Shown: positions 45,142 through 56,009, numbered from the stretch's first letter. The stretch is DNA of 64,000 nucleotides from Prorocentrum cordatum (GCA_963575745.1 CAUYUJ010015290.1:278456-342455); one strand, 5' to 3'. Numbers and translations are program-made. The notes: generated by a model not told the origin, from the letters alone.

Positions 45142-48100
45142 CTGCAGAGGGAGGCAGTGGAGCGAGGAGGGGACCGCTGCTGCACAGATACTGGGTTCGT
45201 TCCATGGTCCGCTGGCTCAGCGGACCTGGGCGCCAGACCCCCTCCGACCACTCCCGCTCGCACCATCCTCTCCGAGCCCTGGACGGGTACAGGAATCGAT
45301 GTCAGCGAAATCGCCGCACCTCTTTTTAATGGCGGCCATCGAGCCCCCCGCACCGCTGGCCGCCTGGGGAGGGCGCCGGCTGCACACAAGGGCACTGGTC
45401 CTTGGCCGGGACGGTCCTTGGCCCAGGATCGGTGCATACGCAGACCTGCAATGCCTGGGAAGCCCGATTATTGAGGAGGGCTCCTCATCGCTGTGAGTCA
45501 GCACGTCTACCCATCGCACAACCCTTGTCCCACATCATGGGGTAGCATCTTGTGGCGCAATATCTATCCGTGAAAAGGGGATCGCATCTTTTGGAACACC
45601 CTTTATCCCGTAAAGTGGGATAGCCTCTTGTGGCACATATCATCTTATCAGCGCGCAAGGGGGTGGCGCGAGGGGGGCGGCCTTCTACGAAAGCGGGTTG
45701 CTTCTTAGAAGGCGGGGGCCTTGTCAGAAAAGGCCCAGAAGCTTCTAAGCAGGCCTCCCCGAAGCCAGGATGGCTCCTCAGACCCCCCCCTGCTTTTTGA
45801 CAAAAGAATCTCCCTGCCTTCTTAGAAGGCGCCCCCCTATCATTACCCCCTTGTGCGAGCCGCCAAGTCTTGAAGACGCCATCTGCAACCCTATCTTGGA
45901 CAAGAACCAATCCTGGGAAGGGGCCGAGACATCCGGGGACCCCTGCATGCCCAGACCCCGACGTCATGCTTTTCTCCTCACGTCGACCCTCAAAAGACTC
46001 GACCTCTTCCCTGGGGGACGTTTGTCATCCCGGGCCGCTTTTGGACGGCCCCGAGGCCTGGCAACGGCTCCCAGAGGCCGAACCTATGGAAAAACCTTCT
46101 GCCGAGGGGGTCTCTGGCTTGGGACAAACCAGGACGCCGTGGACTCCTGCCTTGAGAGACCACGACGCCGGCGCACCGGGCACGCCTCCACGGCGCGGCG
46201 GGCGTCTGCACCGATCCTGGGACCCAGAGCTGGACTGGCCCGGCCAGCGCCGGTGCACGGCCCCGACGCCCGCCGACCTGGTTTTGGTCGATCCGCGGCC
46301 ACAGGAAGCCCCGACCGCTCCCCGGGGGGGGAGCCCGTCGTCCCGGACCCGTTTCGGATGGTTCCGGGGCCCGAGAACGGTCCATGATCCTCAGAACGTG
46401 TGTCAGCGCCAACGTTTGATGGCGCGCACAGGGGGGTATGGGGGAGGGGGAAGGCTTTTTGGAAGGAGGCTGCTTCTTAGAAGGACCTGGCCGTACATCC
46501 ATGGAGAAAGGTCCCGCGCCTTCTGAGAAGCAGGGGTGATTCTAAGAACCCTTCCCCCTTCCCCCTACCCCCCTCTGCGCATGGCTGAAGCGCGTCTGTC
46601 CACCGAGACCATTCAAGACGACGCAGGCGACGTAACGATCTACCGGCGGGGCTGAACGGGGTACACACACATTGGGCCAACACATGTCCTGAGGATCCTC
46701 GAGGCGGACCACAGGTCGAAATCTGAGCAGCACCGCCAATTGACAAAAATCATCTTGTCGGAGGTCTGCGGCTGGCGTCCCCCCCCGCGCCTGTCCAGTT
46801 CCCGCGGTACTGCTGCAGCCCCTGCGCCAACGGGCCAGCCGAGCCCAGGTGCAGCCGCACCGAGGTCCCGGCATCGAGATCGTGAACCTCCCAGGCGTCG
46901 GACTTGGCAACGAACTCCATCGCGTACGCCGCGGTGCACCGCCTGCCCAGCGTCGCCTTGGACGGCCCGGCGTGGTGTAGGACGAAGGGCACCGACTTCG
47001 TGCCCAGCAGCATGGGAGGCGAGCACCTGAGCGACGAAAATGAGCAAGTATCACGCAAGAAGACGCAACGACCTTACATTGCAGCTTACGCGGGCCGCCA
47101 GCGTGTCGGCATAGATGGAAAACATAAGGGGGGAGTGGCAGAGATGTTTCTTAAGCACGGGGCCAAGCAACGGGGTACCTCACATCCCTGAGCTGTCCGA
47201 CGCGGACGCCATGAGCCCAAGACTGCTTGAGCCAAAACCTACCTTTCAGCTGCTGCGCAACACGTCAGACATATAGGGGAGAGAAGAAGAATGTGGAACA
47301 CACGGCAGGCGTGGCACACCGCGTGAAGATGATGGCGCTTACGACCGACCTTACGCGGGAAACTCACGTGCGCAATCGACCCCGTTCCGTTTCTTCTGCG
47401 GCTGGAAACTTTTGGAGCTCCAGGGCGGCGCCGAAGGCGCCGCCATGGGGGTTCAGCGTCGACCCCAGAGATTCGAGCGGAGCTCCGAAAGTTTCTGTTT
47501 GTGCAATTCTTTCGCCCTCGGATGGGCGGCGAGCACCCGTCGCCCCAGTAGCCCTCGAGGGTTGGTGAGCCGCTGCTGCAGAGCAGCCTGTGGGAAGCCA
47601 GAATTTACCGATACCGCTACACCCCGGACCTCTCCCGGGGTGCGTTCTGACTACGATTTCGATGCGAATCCAGCCGTGGGGACGAGGACCTCCCAGGAGG
47701 CCCCCAAAGGCGACCACCCCAGCAAAGCGCCTTCACAGACATCCAGCGTGCAGAGGCGCGTCGAGGAGTAGGAGGTCCGCGAATGAACAAATACATTCCT
47801 AGGTAGTCCTAGGAAAGATGCAGCCGGGACAAGGTTAGGGCACGGCCATGTGCACCACCCCAAATAGTGTTTTTTTGTAAGAAGATCGTGGTCGTCCGGG
47901 TCAAAGTTATAGCTGGCACTGAAGCGAAGACACGATTCCCAAATCAATTGTGATGAAGTTTCAGGCGAACGGTTGCCAGACTGGGTCGCCTGGGGCTCCC
48001 TGCCCCCCCGTGTGAGAATCTTCGGTGTTTTTTTGTATTACGTCTACGTGCTCAAACCCTCTCGCAAAACGCTATTAGGGAAAAGCGCAGGAAGGGTAGC

Positions 48101-51100
48101 GGGATCGGTAGATGTTCTTCATCTGAAGCCTAGCCGTCTTCGCCTTCGTCCTCTGCACGCGGGGGTGCTGCTCGGAGACGCCGTAGCCCTCCCTGGCGGC
48201 CAGCTCGGTCTCGGTGGTCCAGAACAGCTCGGCTTCGGTGTCCACGACCGCGAGGCCAGGGAACCAGGTCTGGACAAGCTTCAGCACCTGCATGCAGTCG
48301 CTGGCCTTTTCTGCTCGGAGGCTGCGACGAGGGCGTGCAGCTGATCACAAGCGAACGCCCCGCATCCACAAGGTCGCGGCACAAAGGTCCCGGCCCGCGA
48401 GGCCGTGTCTACTCGTATGCTTTCCGCAGACGGTCCCAGGACGGGGTGCTCCGCGACCGCCTCAGGCGACACTCGCCCCGCTGCCCAGACCGAGGCTCGA
48501 GGACCACGAGAGCGAGCGCGCACGCGTGCTCCTCCTGAGCTGCTCGCCCCGGGTCGCGGCCTCCGATCTGCCACGGCCACGGCGGCCATGACGCCGAAGA
48601 GCCGGCGGGCGCTGCGCACGCGGCCGAGCCTTGGCGTAAAGCAAGCGGGTCCTGAGGACAACGGGTCCTGGACCACAGGGCCCTCCTCCAAGACCAACTT
48701 TTAGTTCCGAACCGTTTTCAGTCCCCAGGCCCGTGGAGGGCACCAGGACGCCAAAAACGAAGAGAACCTCAGGACCTGTTTTCCTCAGGACCCGTTCCCA
48801 AATCCCCGACGTCGTGATTTTGCCACACCGTCGGCCTCTTCTCTGGGACTGGTCTCTCGTCCCGAACTGTTTTCTGACGGCCCCAGGGCCCAAGTGTACA
48901 AACATGTATACACATATGCGCATATTCCTTCGACCTATGAAATAAAAGAGGAAAAAACAACGGCATGTCACCGTCACCCCTCCTCGCCGAGGGGTGGGAG
49001 GTATACGCCTACGGCCCCCCCTGCGAGGCCGAAGAGGCCCCCAAGAGAGCTCCACAGTGCGTTCCGACAGCCCCCGGGAACCCTATACGAGAGCGCCCCG
49101 GGGCTTACCTCGGGCTCCCCGGACGGCAAACATGCACTTCCCAGACGGCCTCAGGAAGGCCCGAAACGACCCCGAGATGGCCCGAGAGCGCTACGAGAGC
49201 CCAAGACGGCTTCTTCACGACCAGAGGAGGACCAGAGAGGCTTGAAAACGGCCCAAGGGGCCCCCCAAAGGGCCCCCAAGAGGCTCCGCCAAGAGGCAAC
49301 AATCTTCAAATTCCTTTCGGGAAACGTGCATTTTTAGCATATTCGTTTCCCCGGCTCTGACAACGTCCAAGATGGCCCAAGAGGCTCCCGATATCTCCCC
49401 AAGACGGCCCAAGAGGCCTCCAAGAGAATCCCAGGACGGCCCGCCACCGGGCAGCGAGGCGCGAAGTGGAGTTTTCTCCAGGTCCTCATGTGTCCTCTGT
49501 TCTCTGTGCTCAAGACTCTGGGATTATAATATTCCCAGGGCTGGGGCCCCAAAATCTCAAATTCCCTGGGCGTTCCCGCGCGTTCCTAGGCTGCCCCACA
49601 TGACTCCTCCAGAAGCCAGCAGAGGGCCCCAAAACTGGCCAAGAGGGCCCCAGAAAGCGCCCAAGAGGGTGAAGAAGCCTCCAAGACAGCCCAAGAACGC
49701 TCCAAGACGCCCAAGACGGCCCAAGAGGCTCCAAAGTCCAAGACGGCCCCAGAAGCCTCCAAGACCGCCCAAACACAGCCCAAAAGGCTCCCAGGAAGGC
49801 CCCAAGACGGTCCAAGAGGGCACCCAAACGGCCCAAGAAACGCCAAAGATCGCCCAAGAGGGCTCCAAAACGGCCCCAAGAGGAGCCCCAGATGGGGAAC
49901 ACGACTGACAATTCGAGCCTTCCGCCCCAAGAAGAGGCCTCCAGGAGGTCCCCAAGAGATCCCAAGAGCACCCCTAGAGGCCCCACGATGCCCCCAAGAG
50001 GAAGAACAAAAGTGCCCCAATGCCCCCAAACGGCCTCCAAGAGGCTTCAAACTGCCTCCAAAAGGCCTCCCGCGATGTCCAAACGAATATTCAAGAGGCC
50101 TCTAACCCACAACCCAGACACGGTGGCGGGATAGGCCGAAGGCCAGTGGATATCCGCCGCCCCCTGTCGATTCATCGCAGGGGTGCCTCGCGTGCGGTTT
50201 TGGTCTTGGTTCCTTTTCCAAGAGAACTCCCCCTGGGGCTTCGGCCCGTCCCGCCGGCCACAGACTGCTCCAAGACGGCCCAAGATGGCCTCCAAGTCGG
50301 CCAACATGGCCTCCAAGACGGCTCAGATGACCCCAAGATGCCTCCAAGATGGCCCAAGATGCCTCCAAGACGGCCTAAGATAGCCTCAAGATGGTTCAAG
50401 ACGGCCCAAGAGGCCCCCAAGAGCCCCCCAAGACGCCTCCAAGAGGTCCTCCAGAAAGGCCCGAAGAGGCCGAAATCATTGATTCCCCTTAGGTTTTTGA
50501 CAGATTTGGGGATTTGCGCCTCTTCGGCCTTCCGACGGCCCCAGACGGCCCAAGAGGCCCCCAAGGTGGCCCCAAGATCGCCCCAGAGGCCTCCAAGATG
50601 GCCCCATGATGGCCCAAGAGGTCCCCAGGACGGCCCCAAGAGTGCCCCAAAACGGCCCAGGAGGCCTCTAAGACGCCCAAGGAAGCCTCCAAGACTGCCC
50701 TGGAGCACCCCAAGAAGGCCCTAAGTCTGCCCAGAGAGGCCCCCAAGACGGCCCAAGATGGCTCTCAGATGGCCTAAGAGGCCTCCAAGAGAGCCCCCAG
50801 GAAGGCCCGAAGATGCCCAAATCATGTATGTTCCTGATTTGTTGAAGGATTTTGGCATTTGCTTCTTTTCGGCCTTCCGACGGCCTGGGACGGCCCACGA
50901 GCCCCCAAAGATCGCCCAAAAGGCCTCCAAGATGACCGCATAACGGCCCAATAGGCCCCCAAGGCGGCCCCAAGAGGGCCCAAAGACGGCCCAAGAGGCC
51001 TCCAAGACGCCCAAGACAGTTTCCAAGACGGCCCTAGAGTATTCCAAGAGGACCCCGAGTCGGCCTAGAGAGGCCCCCAAGACGGCTTCCGACGGCGTCA

Positions 51101-54100
51101 GACGGGCCAGGAGCCCACCAAGACGGCCGAAGATGGCCCTAAGACGGCCCAAGACGGCCCAAGAGGCCTCCAAGAGAGCCCAGGAAAGCCCGAAGAGTCC
51201 CAAATCATTGATTCCCCTTAGGTTTTTTGAAAGATTTTGGCGCTTGCTTCTTTTCGGCCTTCCGACGGCCCCAGACGGCCCAAGAGGCCCCCAAGATCGC
51301 CCCAGAGGCTTCCAAGATGGCCCCATGACGGCCCAAGAGGTCCCCAAGACGGCCTCAAGAGGGCCCCAAGACGGCCCAGGAGGCCTCTAAGACGCCCAAG
51401 GAAGCCTCCAAGACTGCCCTGGAGCACCCCAAGAGGGCCCCAAGTCGGCCCAGAGTGGCCCCCAAGACGATTTCCGACGGCGTCAGACGGGCTAGGAGCC
51501 CACCAAGATGGCCAAAGAGGCCCCCGCCCGAGAAGTCCCCGAAGGCCCCCAAGAGGCCTCCAAGAAGGTCCCCAAGATGCCTCCAAGAGGCTCCAAAGAA
51601 GCCTCCTCCTCCTCGTCCTTCTCCTGCTCCTCCTCCTCCTCCACCTCCTCCTCCTCCACCTCCTCCTGATCTTCCCCGCCATCCTCCCCCGCGTGTTCCC
51701 CGAAGGGTTTGCACAACGGCTGGGGGAACACATGGTCCGATTGCTTGGAAGAGCTCTTGCCACAACGCTCGGCCACATGGGCGATTCTGGAAGGCAGGGG
51801 GCGGCGGTGATTCGACGTAGGCATCTTCGATCCGCCGCCCACTGTTGGCTTGCCACAGGGGTGCCGGGCGTGCTAGGCCCTTTCGGATTTGGTTCTGGTT
51901 GTTTTTTCAAAAGAACTCTCCCCTGGGGCTCCGGCCCAGCCCGCTGGCCACCCGAAAGGGTGCATAAGATGTGGTTGCAAGGGTTTTCCTGCTGCAGACG
52001 GCTCCAAGATGGTCCAAGATGGCCTCCAAGATGGCTACGATGGCCCTCAAGTGCGTTCAAGATGGGCCAAGATGACCTCCAAGACTGCCAAAGAGAGTCC
52101 AAGATGCCTCCAAATTCAGCCCAGAAATCTCCAAGACGATCGAAGAGGCCTCCCAGACGGCCCAAGAGGTGTCCAATAGGTTCTTCAGGAGGGCCCAAAG
52201 AGGCCCAAACCATTGATCTCCCTCTAGGTTTTTGAAGGATTTTGGGATTTGCGCCTTTTCGGCTTTCCGACGGTCCAAGTCGGCCCAAGAGGCCCCCAAG
52301 ATCGCCCCCAGAGCGCCCAAGAGGCCTCCAAGATGGCCTCAGGACTGCCCAAGAGGCCCCCAAGACGGCCCTAAGAGGTCCAAAGACGGCCCAAGAGGCG
52401 TCCAAGACGCCCAAGGAAGCCTCTAAGACTGCCCTGGAGCACCCCGAGAGGGCCCCAAATCGGCCCAGAGAGGCACCCAAGACGGCTTCCGACGGCGTCA
52501 GACGGCCAGGAGCCCACCTAGACGGCCCAAGATGGCTCTAAGATGGCCCAAAACGGCCCCAGAGAGGGCTTCCAGGAAGGCCAGAAGAGTCCCAAAGTAT
52601 TGATTATCCTTTGATTTTTGACGGATTTCTGCATTTGCTTCTTTCCGGCCTTCCGACGGCCCGAGATGGCCCAAGATCCCATAAAGATCGCCCCCAGATC
52701 GCCCAATAGGCATCCAACGGCCCAAGAGGCCCCCAAGACGGCACAAAGACGGCCCAAGATGCCTCTAAGACGCCCAAGACGGCCCTGGAGCATTCCAAGA
52801 GGGGTCCAAGTCGGCCCATAGAGCCCCCAAAACGGCTTTCGACGGCGTCAGACGAGCCAGGAGCCCACCAAGATGGCCCAAGATGGCCCTAACATGGCCC
52901 AAGACTGCCCAAGGGGCCTCCAAGAGGGCCTCCAGGAAGGCCCGAAGAGTCCCAAATCATTGATTCCCCTAAGGTTTTTGAAGGATTTTGTCATGTGCTT
53001 CTTTTCGGCCAGGAGCCCACCAAGACGGCCAAAGAGGCCCCTGAGAAGCCTCCAAAGGCCCCCACGAGGCCCAAGGAGGCCCCCAAGATGCCTACAAGAG
53101 GCTCCCAGGAAGCTCCCAGGAGGCCCCAAGAGTGTCCCCAGAGGCTCCCAAGATGCCCCCTCCTCCTCCTCCTTCTCCTCCTCCACCTCCTCCTGATCTT
53201 CCCCGCCATCCTCCCCCAAGTGTTCCCCGAAGGGTTTGCACAACGGTTGGGGGAACACATGGTCCGATAGCTTGGCGGAGCTCTTGCCACAACGCTCGGC
53301 CACATGGGCGACTCTAGAAGGCAGGGGGCGGCGGTGATTCGCCGTAGGCATCTTCGATGCGTATATACGTATGTACGTCGTAAGCATATTCGATGCGTGT
53401 ATACGTATATACGTGTGTGTGTGTGTTGTGTATGTGTGAACTTCTTAGTGTTTGTGTGTGCGTGTAACGCATACCCACGTGTATGGGTGTACACGAACTA
53501 TACATAATATGTACATGCTCTCGGTGAGGCGCAGCTGCTGGAAAGCACGCGACCGACCAAAACTTCAGAAGACCTCGAACCTCGAAGGTCGAAGAATTCT
53601 GGGGTCCTGTGAGGAGGTCTGGGGGACTTCCCTCCATGGCGAGAGCCATGTCCCGGTGTCCGCAAACGGCAGCGTGCCGGGACCCCGGACCTCCGCGCAC
53701 ACCTCCGCGGCGCCCGCCAGCAGCGGCCCGGCCCTGGAGGCACGGCCCCAGGCGCGCTCGAACCTCGAGGGGCGACGTCAGGGGGGGGCCAGCCCAGGGG
53801 GGGGGAACATCGAGCTCGAATCGGCGACGCATCGCCTCGGCGATAGGCCCTCGATGGCGAATCCGCACGTTCCCTGGCGGGGGCGGGCTATCGGGCCCCG
53901 ATCGGGCGATGCTTGGGCGATTGGGGGTCGATGCGCCCCCCCCGAGCCTACAGTCAACCCGTATTACAAGGATGCACGGTAAGGATGCAAGGGCCTTGGA
54001 AAGCCATGCCGACACTTTGCGGGCGGGGCGCGGCCAGCGAAAGCGGCCCAGGATGGGCAGGGGACGCGTGGATGCAGGGGGTAGCCTTGGCACGACGCTC

Positions 54101-55997
54101 ATCCTGACTATGCGGGTCGACTGTATCGCCCCCTTGCGCCTGAAACCTGGGCGCGCGCTCCACAGCTGGTTCCCCGCCGTCGTCGAGGTTCGCGCGGGCC
54201 CACTGCTCGAACGGGTAGCAGTGCCTCAGCATGAGCCCGGACCCCCTCGCGACGTGGAAGAAAAAACACGACGGACGTTTTTTTTTTTTTTTTTTTTTTT
54301 TTGTTTTTTTTGTTTGTTTTTTTGTGTGTGACTGGGGGGGGGCAACTTTCGGCCTCTGGGGGCCTTCCCGCGACCGACAAAAAACAGCTCAGGACGAAGA
54401 ACTACTCCCAGGGAATGGGTCGAGACCTCCGCAGGGGGGTGACGCTGCGAACAGAACAGTGTCGCCGGGGGTCTTGGAAGGAAACGGGTCCCGCAGGAAC
54501 TGGTCCCTGAAGCCTGGCTGGGGTCTTCCCCAGGACCGACCCGTTTCTTGACGGACCTAGTGCCCGTAGAGAGCCCCCGAGAGGCCCAAACCGCCGAAAC
54601 ACCCCCATTCCCTGAGGACCCGCAGTGCCCCTTCCCATGGGGTAGTTTTCCTAGAGGCCTCCTAGACGGGGTCGGACGGATCGGAAGATCGCGCCGCATC
54701 TCCGATGCCGATGCATCGCCGATGCATTCGCGATGCGCCGGTGACGTCGGCGAGCGATGCATCGGCGCAGTCGGCGTGGAGAAAATCAGGCTCCACATCG
54801 AGTCCCATCGCCGATGCATTGGAGATGCGGCGCGCTGGGAGGCCTAGATTTTCGTCGCGGATCCATCTCTGACGGTCAGATGTCAGGGGGGACGACAGGG
54901 CAAGATAGCAAAGGGCAGAGTAGAGAGTCAGCTCACGTAGCTTGGCTTCCTGATGCCTCCTGGCACTGGGAGGCGTCGATCTATGGAGGAATGGGCCCAG
55001 CGGCGGGGCGGAAACCACCTGCATGCAACAAATTTCGTACCCCCCCTTGCCCTATCCTGCCCTTTCGCCTGGCCCGACAATGGCCCCGGCCGAAATCGAA
55101 GAAAAACGCCGCGCTTGGAGAACACACGTCGTCGGAAATCTAGGATTGCTTTACTGAGCGGCGCGCACCAAGGGTAAGGGGAGGGGGGAAGGCTTCTTAG
55201 AAGGAGGCTGCTTCTCAGAAAGCGCCAGCCTTACATCTACAGACAAGGTCCGCGCCTTCTAAAAAGCAGGGGTGCTTCGAAGAAGCCTTCCCTCTCCCCC
55301 TATCCCCCTCCGCGCGTGGCCGAAGTACCCTGATCCCATGGTCTTCCCTGGGACCAGCTCCTCGTCCGGAGCCGCCTCGCGACGGTCCCGCGGGGCCAGC
55401 GGCGGAAAACCTGAGGAGCCGTTCTCAGACCCGTTCTCAGACCTCCGACGCCGAAGGGCAAAACATTCAACCCTCAGTATAAGCACCCCGACAAGCGACG
55501 CCATTCAGTAAACGCACCCAAAGACGGAATCGAACAGGGCAGGGCTGTTCAGTAACAGCCCAGGACGGCTTGCTAAACGCCAGTTATGGGGGTAGGTTTT
55601 TTTGTTTCCTCCTTTGAGACGTCTCGATTTATTCAACACGGCGTAGCTAACAAACATCTGGACCACTCCCCAGAAGCACTGGTCCTTCGTTCCCGATGGC
55701 CGCTTGATTGCCCCAGCACTCGGCGGGGGCTGCCAGAGGCCGACACGAACATCGCAAACCCTTCCGTCGTGCTTTCGCTCCACGGCGCGAGGATGCCGAG
55801 GCTTGCTTCGTGGCCAGCGCGGTGCCCCTGCCCGGCGAAGACCACGGGCTCCCAGCCGGCGGACCACTGCGCGCCCGCGCCCGCGGCCCGGGCCACCAGC
55901 GCGGACCACGCCGCCTGGAGCTCCGCCGCGCCCCCGCGCTGCACGAGCGTGTCCGCGGCGTCGAGGTACAGCACCAGGTCCTCGGCCGGCAGCTCCT
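44186..55997 (-). CDS. Gene Y: GT25/PLOD-type glycosyltransferase, multi-exon, 5' end not found
   Basis: Nine exons join with matching phase: 55832-55997, 54147-54245, 53628-53733, 48413-48480, 48130-48300, 47537-47587, 46811-47026, 44502-45141 and 44186-44299 (stop at 44186-44188), about 543 residues. Motifs occur in the order of the family: LYLDAADTL (metal and sugar-nucleotide site of the GT-A fold), PVVFAG, HCYP (usually CWP), LPFADTGTWLSPW (usually an NSG box), DDC (usually DDQ), VDTEAELFWTT (usually an LD..IFQ box) and VPFVLHHAG (usually HGNG). Family enzymes transfer galactose or glucose to hydroxylysine in the secretory pathway, but in protists the acceptor is unknown. Donors are GT, GC and possibly GA. 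Boundaries at 55832 and 48130 are the least certain. Upstream exons should lie between 56 and 62.8 kb. Confidence 0.55.
44300..44501 (-). mobile_element. Inverted-repeat intron (introner-like) copy 1
   Basis: 202 bp from GT (44501) to AG (44300). Both ends carry matching inverted arms: AGAAAGAACTGCAC at the donor side and AGAAAAGACTGCAT on the other side, then AGGTCCGCG arms and TCGGCGCTGGA near the centre, with a GGCGCCGGAGGCGCCGCC core. Related copies lie near 47440, 63060 and 63820. Confidence 0.6.
45500..45650 (+). repeat. ~50-bp tandem repeat, three units
   Basis: Units marked by GGGGTAGCATCTTGTGGCGC, GGGGATCGCATCTTTTGGAA and GTGGGATAGCCTCTTGTGGC. It lies in an intron of gene Y. Confidence 0.5.
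45651..45859. mobile_element. Foldback (MITE-like) element copy 1
   Basis: Arms of about 43 bp: left GCGCGCAAGGGGGTGGCGCG.. and right (reversed) TCGCACAAGGGGGTAATGAT.., both continuing into GGGGGGCG.CCTTCTA. The interior has further CTTCTTAGAAGG palindromes. No coding capacity. Confidence 0.65.
46427..46585. mobile_element. Foldback (MITE-like) element copy 2
   Basis: Arms GCGCACAGGGGGGTATGGGG and (reversed) TGCGCAGAGGGGGGTAGGGG continue into GGAAGG.TTCTTAGAA and TGCTTCT blocks for ~50 bp with few mismatches. Confidence 0.65.
46811..47587 (-). CDS. Gene Y exons with HHAG motif, 510-bp intron with flanking direct repeats
   Basis: Exon 47537-47587 (acceptor CTTCCCACAG) encodes TLEGYWGDG. Exon 46811-47026 continues CSPPMLLG, then VPFVLHHAGPSK, matching the HGNG box. 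The intron 47027-47536 begins at GTGCTCGCCGCCCAT, and the downstream exon begins GTGCTCGCCTCCCAT, so the splice sites sit inside a direct repeat. The exon end at 46811 (CA/GTACCG) is chosen by phase. Confidence 0.52.
47226..47242 (-). other. Possible spliced-leader relic
   Basis: The minus strand reads GTAGG then TTTTGGCTCAAG. The last 12 bases equal the 3' end of the dinoflagellate spliced leader as I remember it, and GTAG matches its middle with two bases missing. It lies in a gene Y intron, in the gene's own orientation. Chance is possible. Confidence 0.3.
47385..47515 (-). repeat. Introner-like inverted repeat copy 2, inside a gene Y intron
   Basis: Arms GAAACTTTTGGAGCTC and GAGCTCCGAAAGTTTC flank the GGCGGCGCCGAAGGCGCCGCC core. 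It lies at the 5' side of the 510-bp intron 47027-47536. Confidence 0.6.
48130..48480 (-). CDS. Gene Y exons with DDC and LFWTT motifs, 112-bp intron between
   Basis: Exon 48413-48480 (acceptor GTCTGGGCAG) ends at GA/GTAGAC and joins exon 48130-48300 (acceptor AAAAGGCCAG) to give AYDDCMQVLKLV, matching the DDQ box, then VDTEAELFWTT. The 112-bp intron has GT-AG ends. The 3' end of the second exon is inferred (GC donor at 48129) from the phase needed by the next exon. Confidence 0.55.
49020..53350 (+). repeat. CCAAGAGG-type arrays 2-4 with higher-order units
   Basis: Degenerate GGCCCAAGAGGCCTCCAAGA words fill this stretch. The TTTTTGAAGGATTTTGG..TTTCGGCCTTCCGACGG landmark recurs near 50491, 50835, 51222, 52227, 52610 and 52972 (spacing 344-387 bp where continuous). 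Modules with GTCGATTCATCGCAGGGGTG (50106) and related sequence (51825) open sub-blocks. Blocks ending GGCCACATGGGCGA..GGCATCTTCGAT (51770, 53301) close them, each preceded by GTGTTCCCC..GGGGAACAC hairpins. Almost all of it sits in one gene Y intron. Confidence 0.75.
53628..53733 (-). CDS. Gene Y exon with LPFADTGTWLSPW motif
   Basis: 106 bases, acceptor GCCTCCAG, donor GAA/GTCCCC. It encodes LLAGAAEVCAEVRGPG followed by LPFADTGTWLSPW, which aligns with the YLNSG.xxG box of the family with NSG replaced by DTG. It is followed by a ~5.1-kb intron filled with CCAAGA-type arrays. Confidence 0.55.
54147..54245 (-). CDS. Gene Y exon with HCYP motif
   Basis: 99 bases. The acceptor lies after a long T-tract on the plus strand (A-rich on the minus strand) and a CTTCCACGTCGCGAG. 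The exon encodes LMLRHCYPFEQWARANL and ends at a CAG/GTTTCA donor. Split codon AG+G joins it to the exon at 53733 in frame. Confidence 0.58.
54270..54325 (+). repeat. Poly(T) tract
   Basis: A ~23-base T run, then G-interrupted T runs ending in TTTTTTGTGTGTGAC. On the minus strand it lies just upstream of a gene Y acceptor. Confidence 0.8.
54680..55145. repeat. Second copy of the GATGCATCGG-type dispersed repeat
   Basis: Shares the order of the copy at 6735-7535: GATCGCGCCG.AT start, GATGCATCGCCGATGCAT units, CACATCGAGTC..GATGCATTGG, then an end with GAAAAACGCC and GTCGTCGG. Confidence 0.5.
55158..55322. mobile_element. Foldback (MITE-like) element copy 3
   Basis: Arms GCGCACCAAGGGTAAGGGGA and (reversed) ACGCGCGGAGGGGGATAGGG continue into GGGAAGGCTTCTT, as in copy 2. 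It lies in the gene Y intron between the LYLDAADTL and HCYP exons. Confidence 0.62.
55832..55997 (-). CDS. Gene Y exon with LYLDAADTL motif
   Basis: The acceptor CCCCTCACAG precedes ELPAEDLVLYLDAADTLV. The Asp-rich box corresponds to the LFVDSYDVL box of PLOD enzymes, which binds the metal and the sugar nucleotide. The exon then runs to PVVFAG. The donor is taken as GC after the VVFAG codons, because that phase leads into the next exon; a second GC donor 6 bases further on keeps the same phase. Confidence 0.6.
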
Positions 55998-56009
55998 CTG
56001 TGAGGGGCC

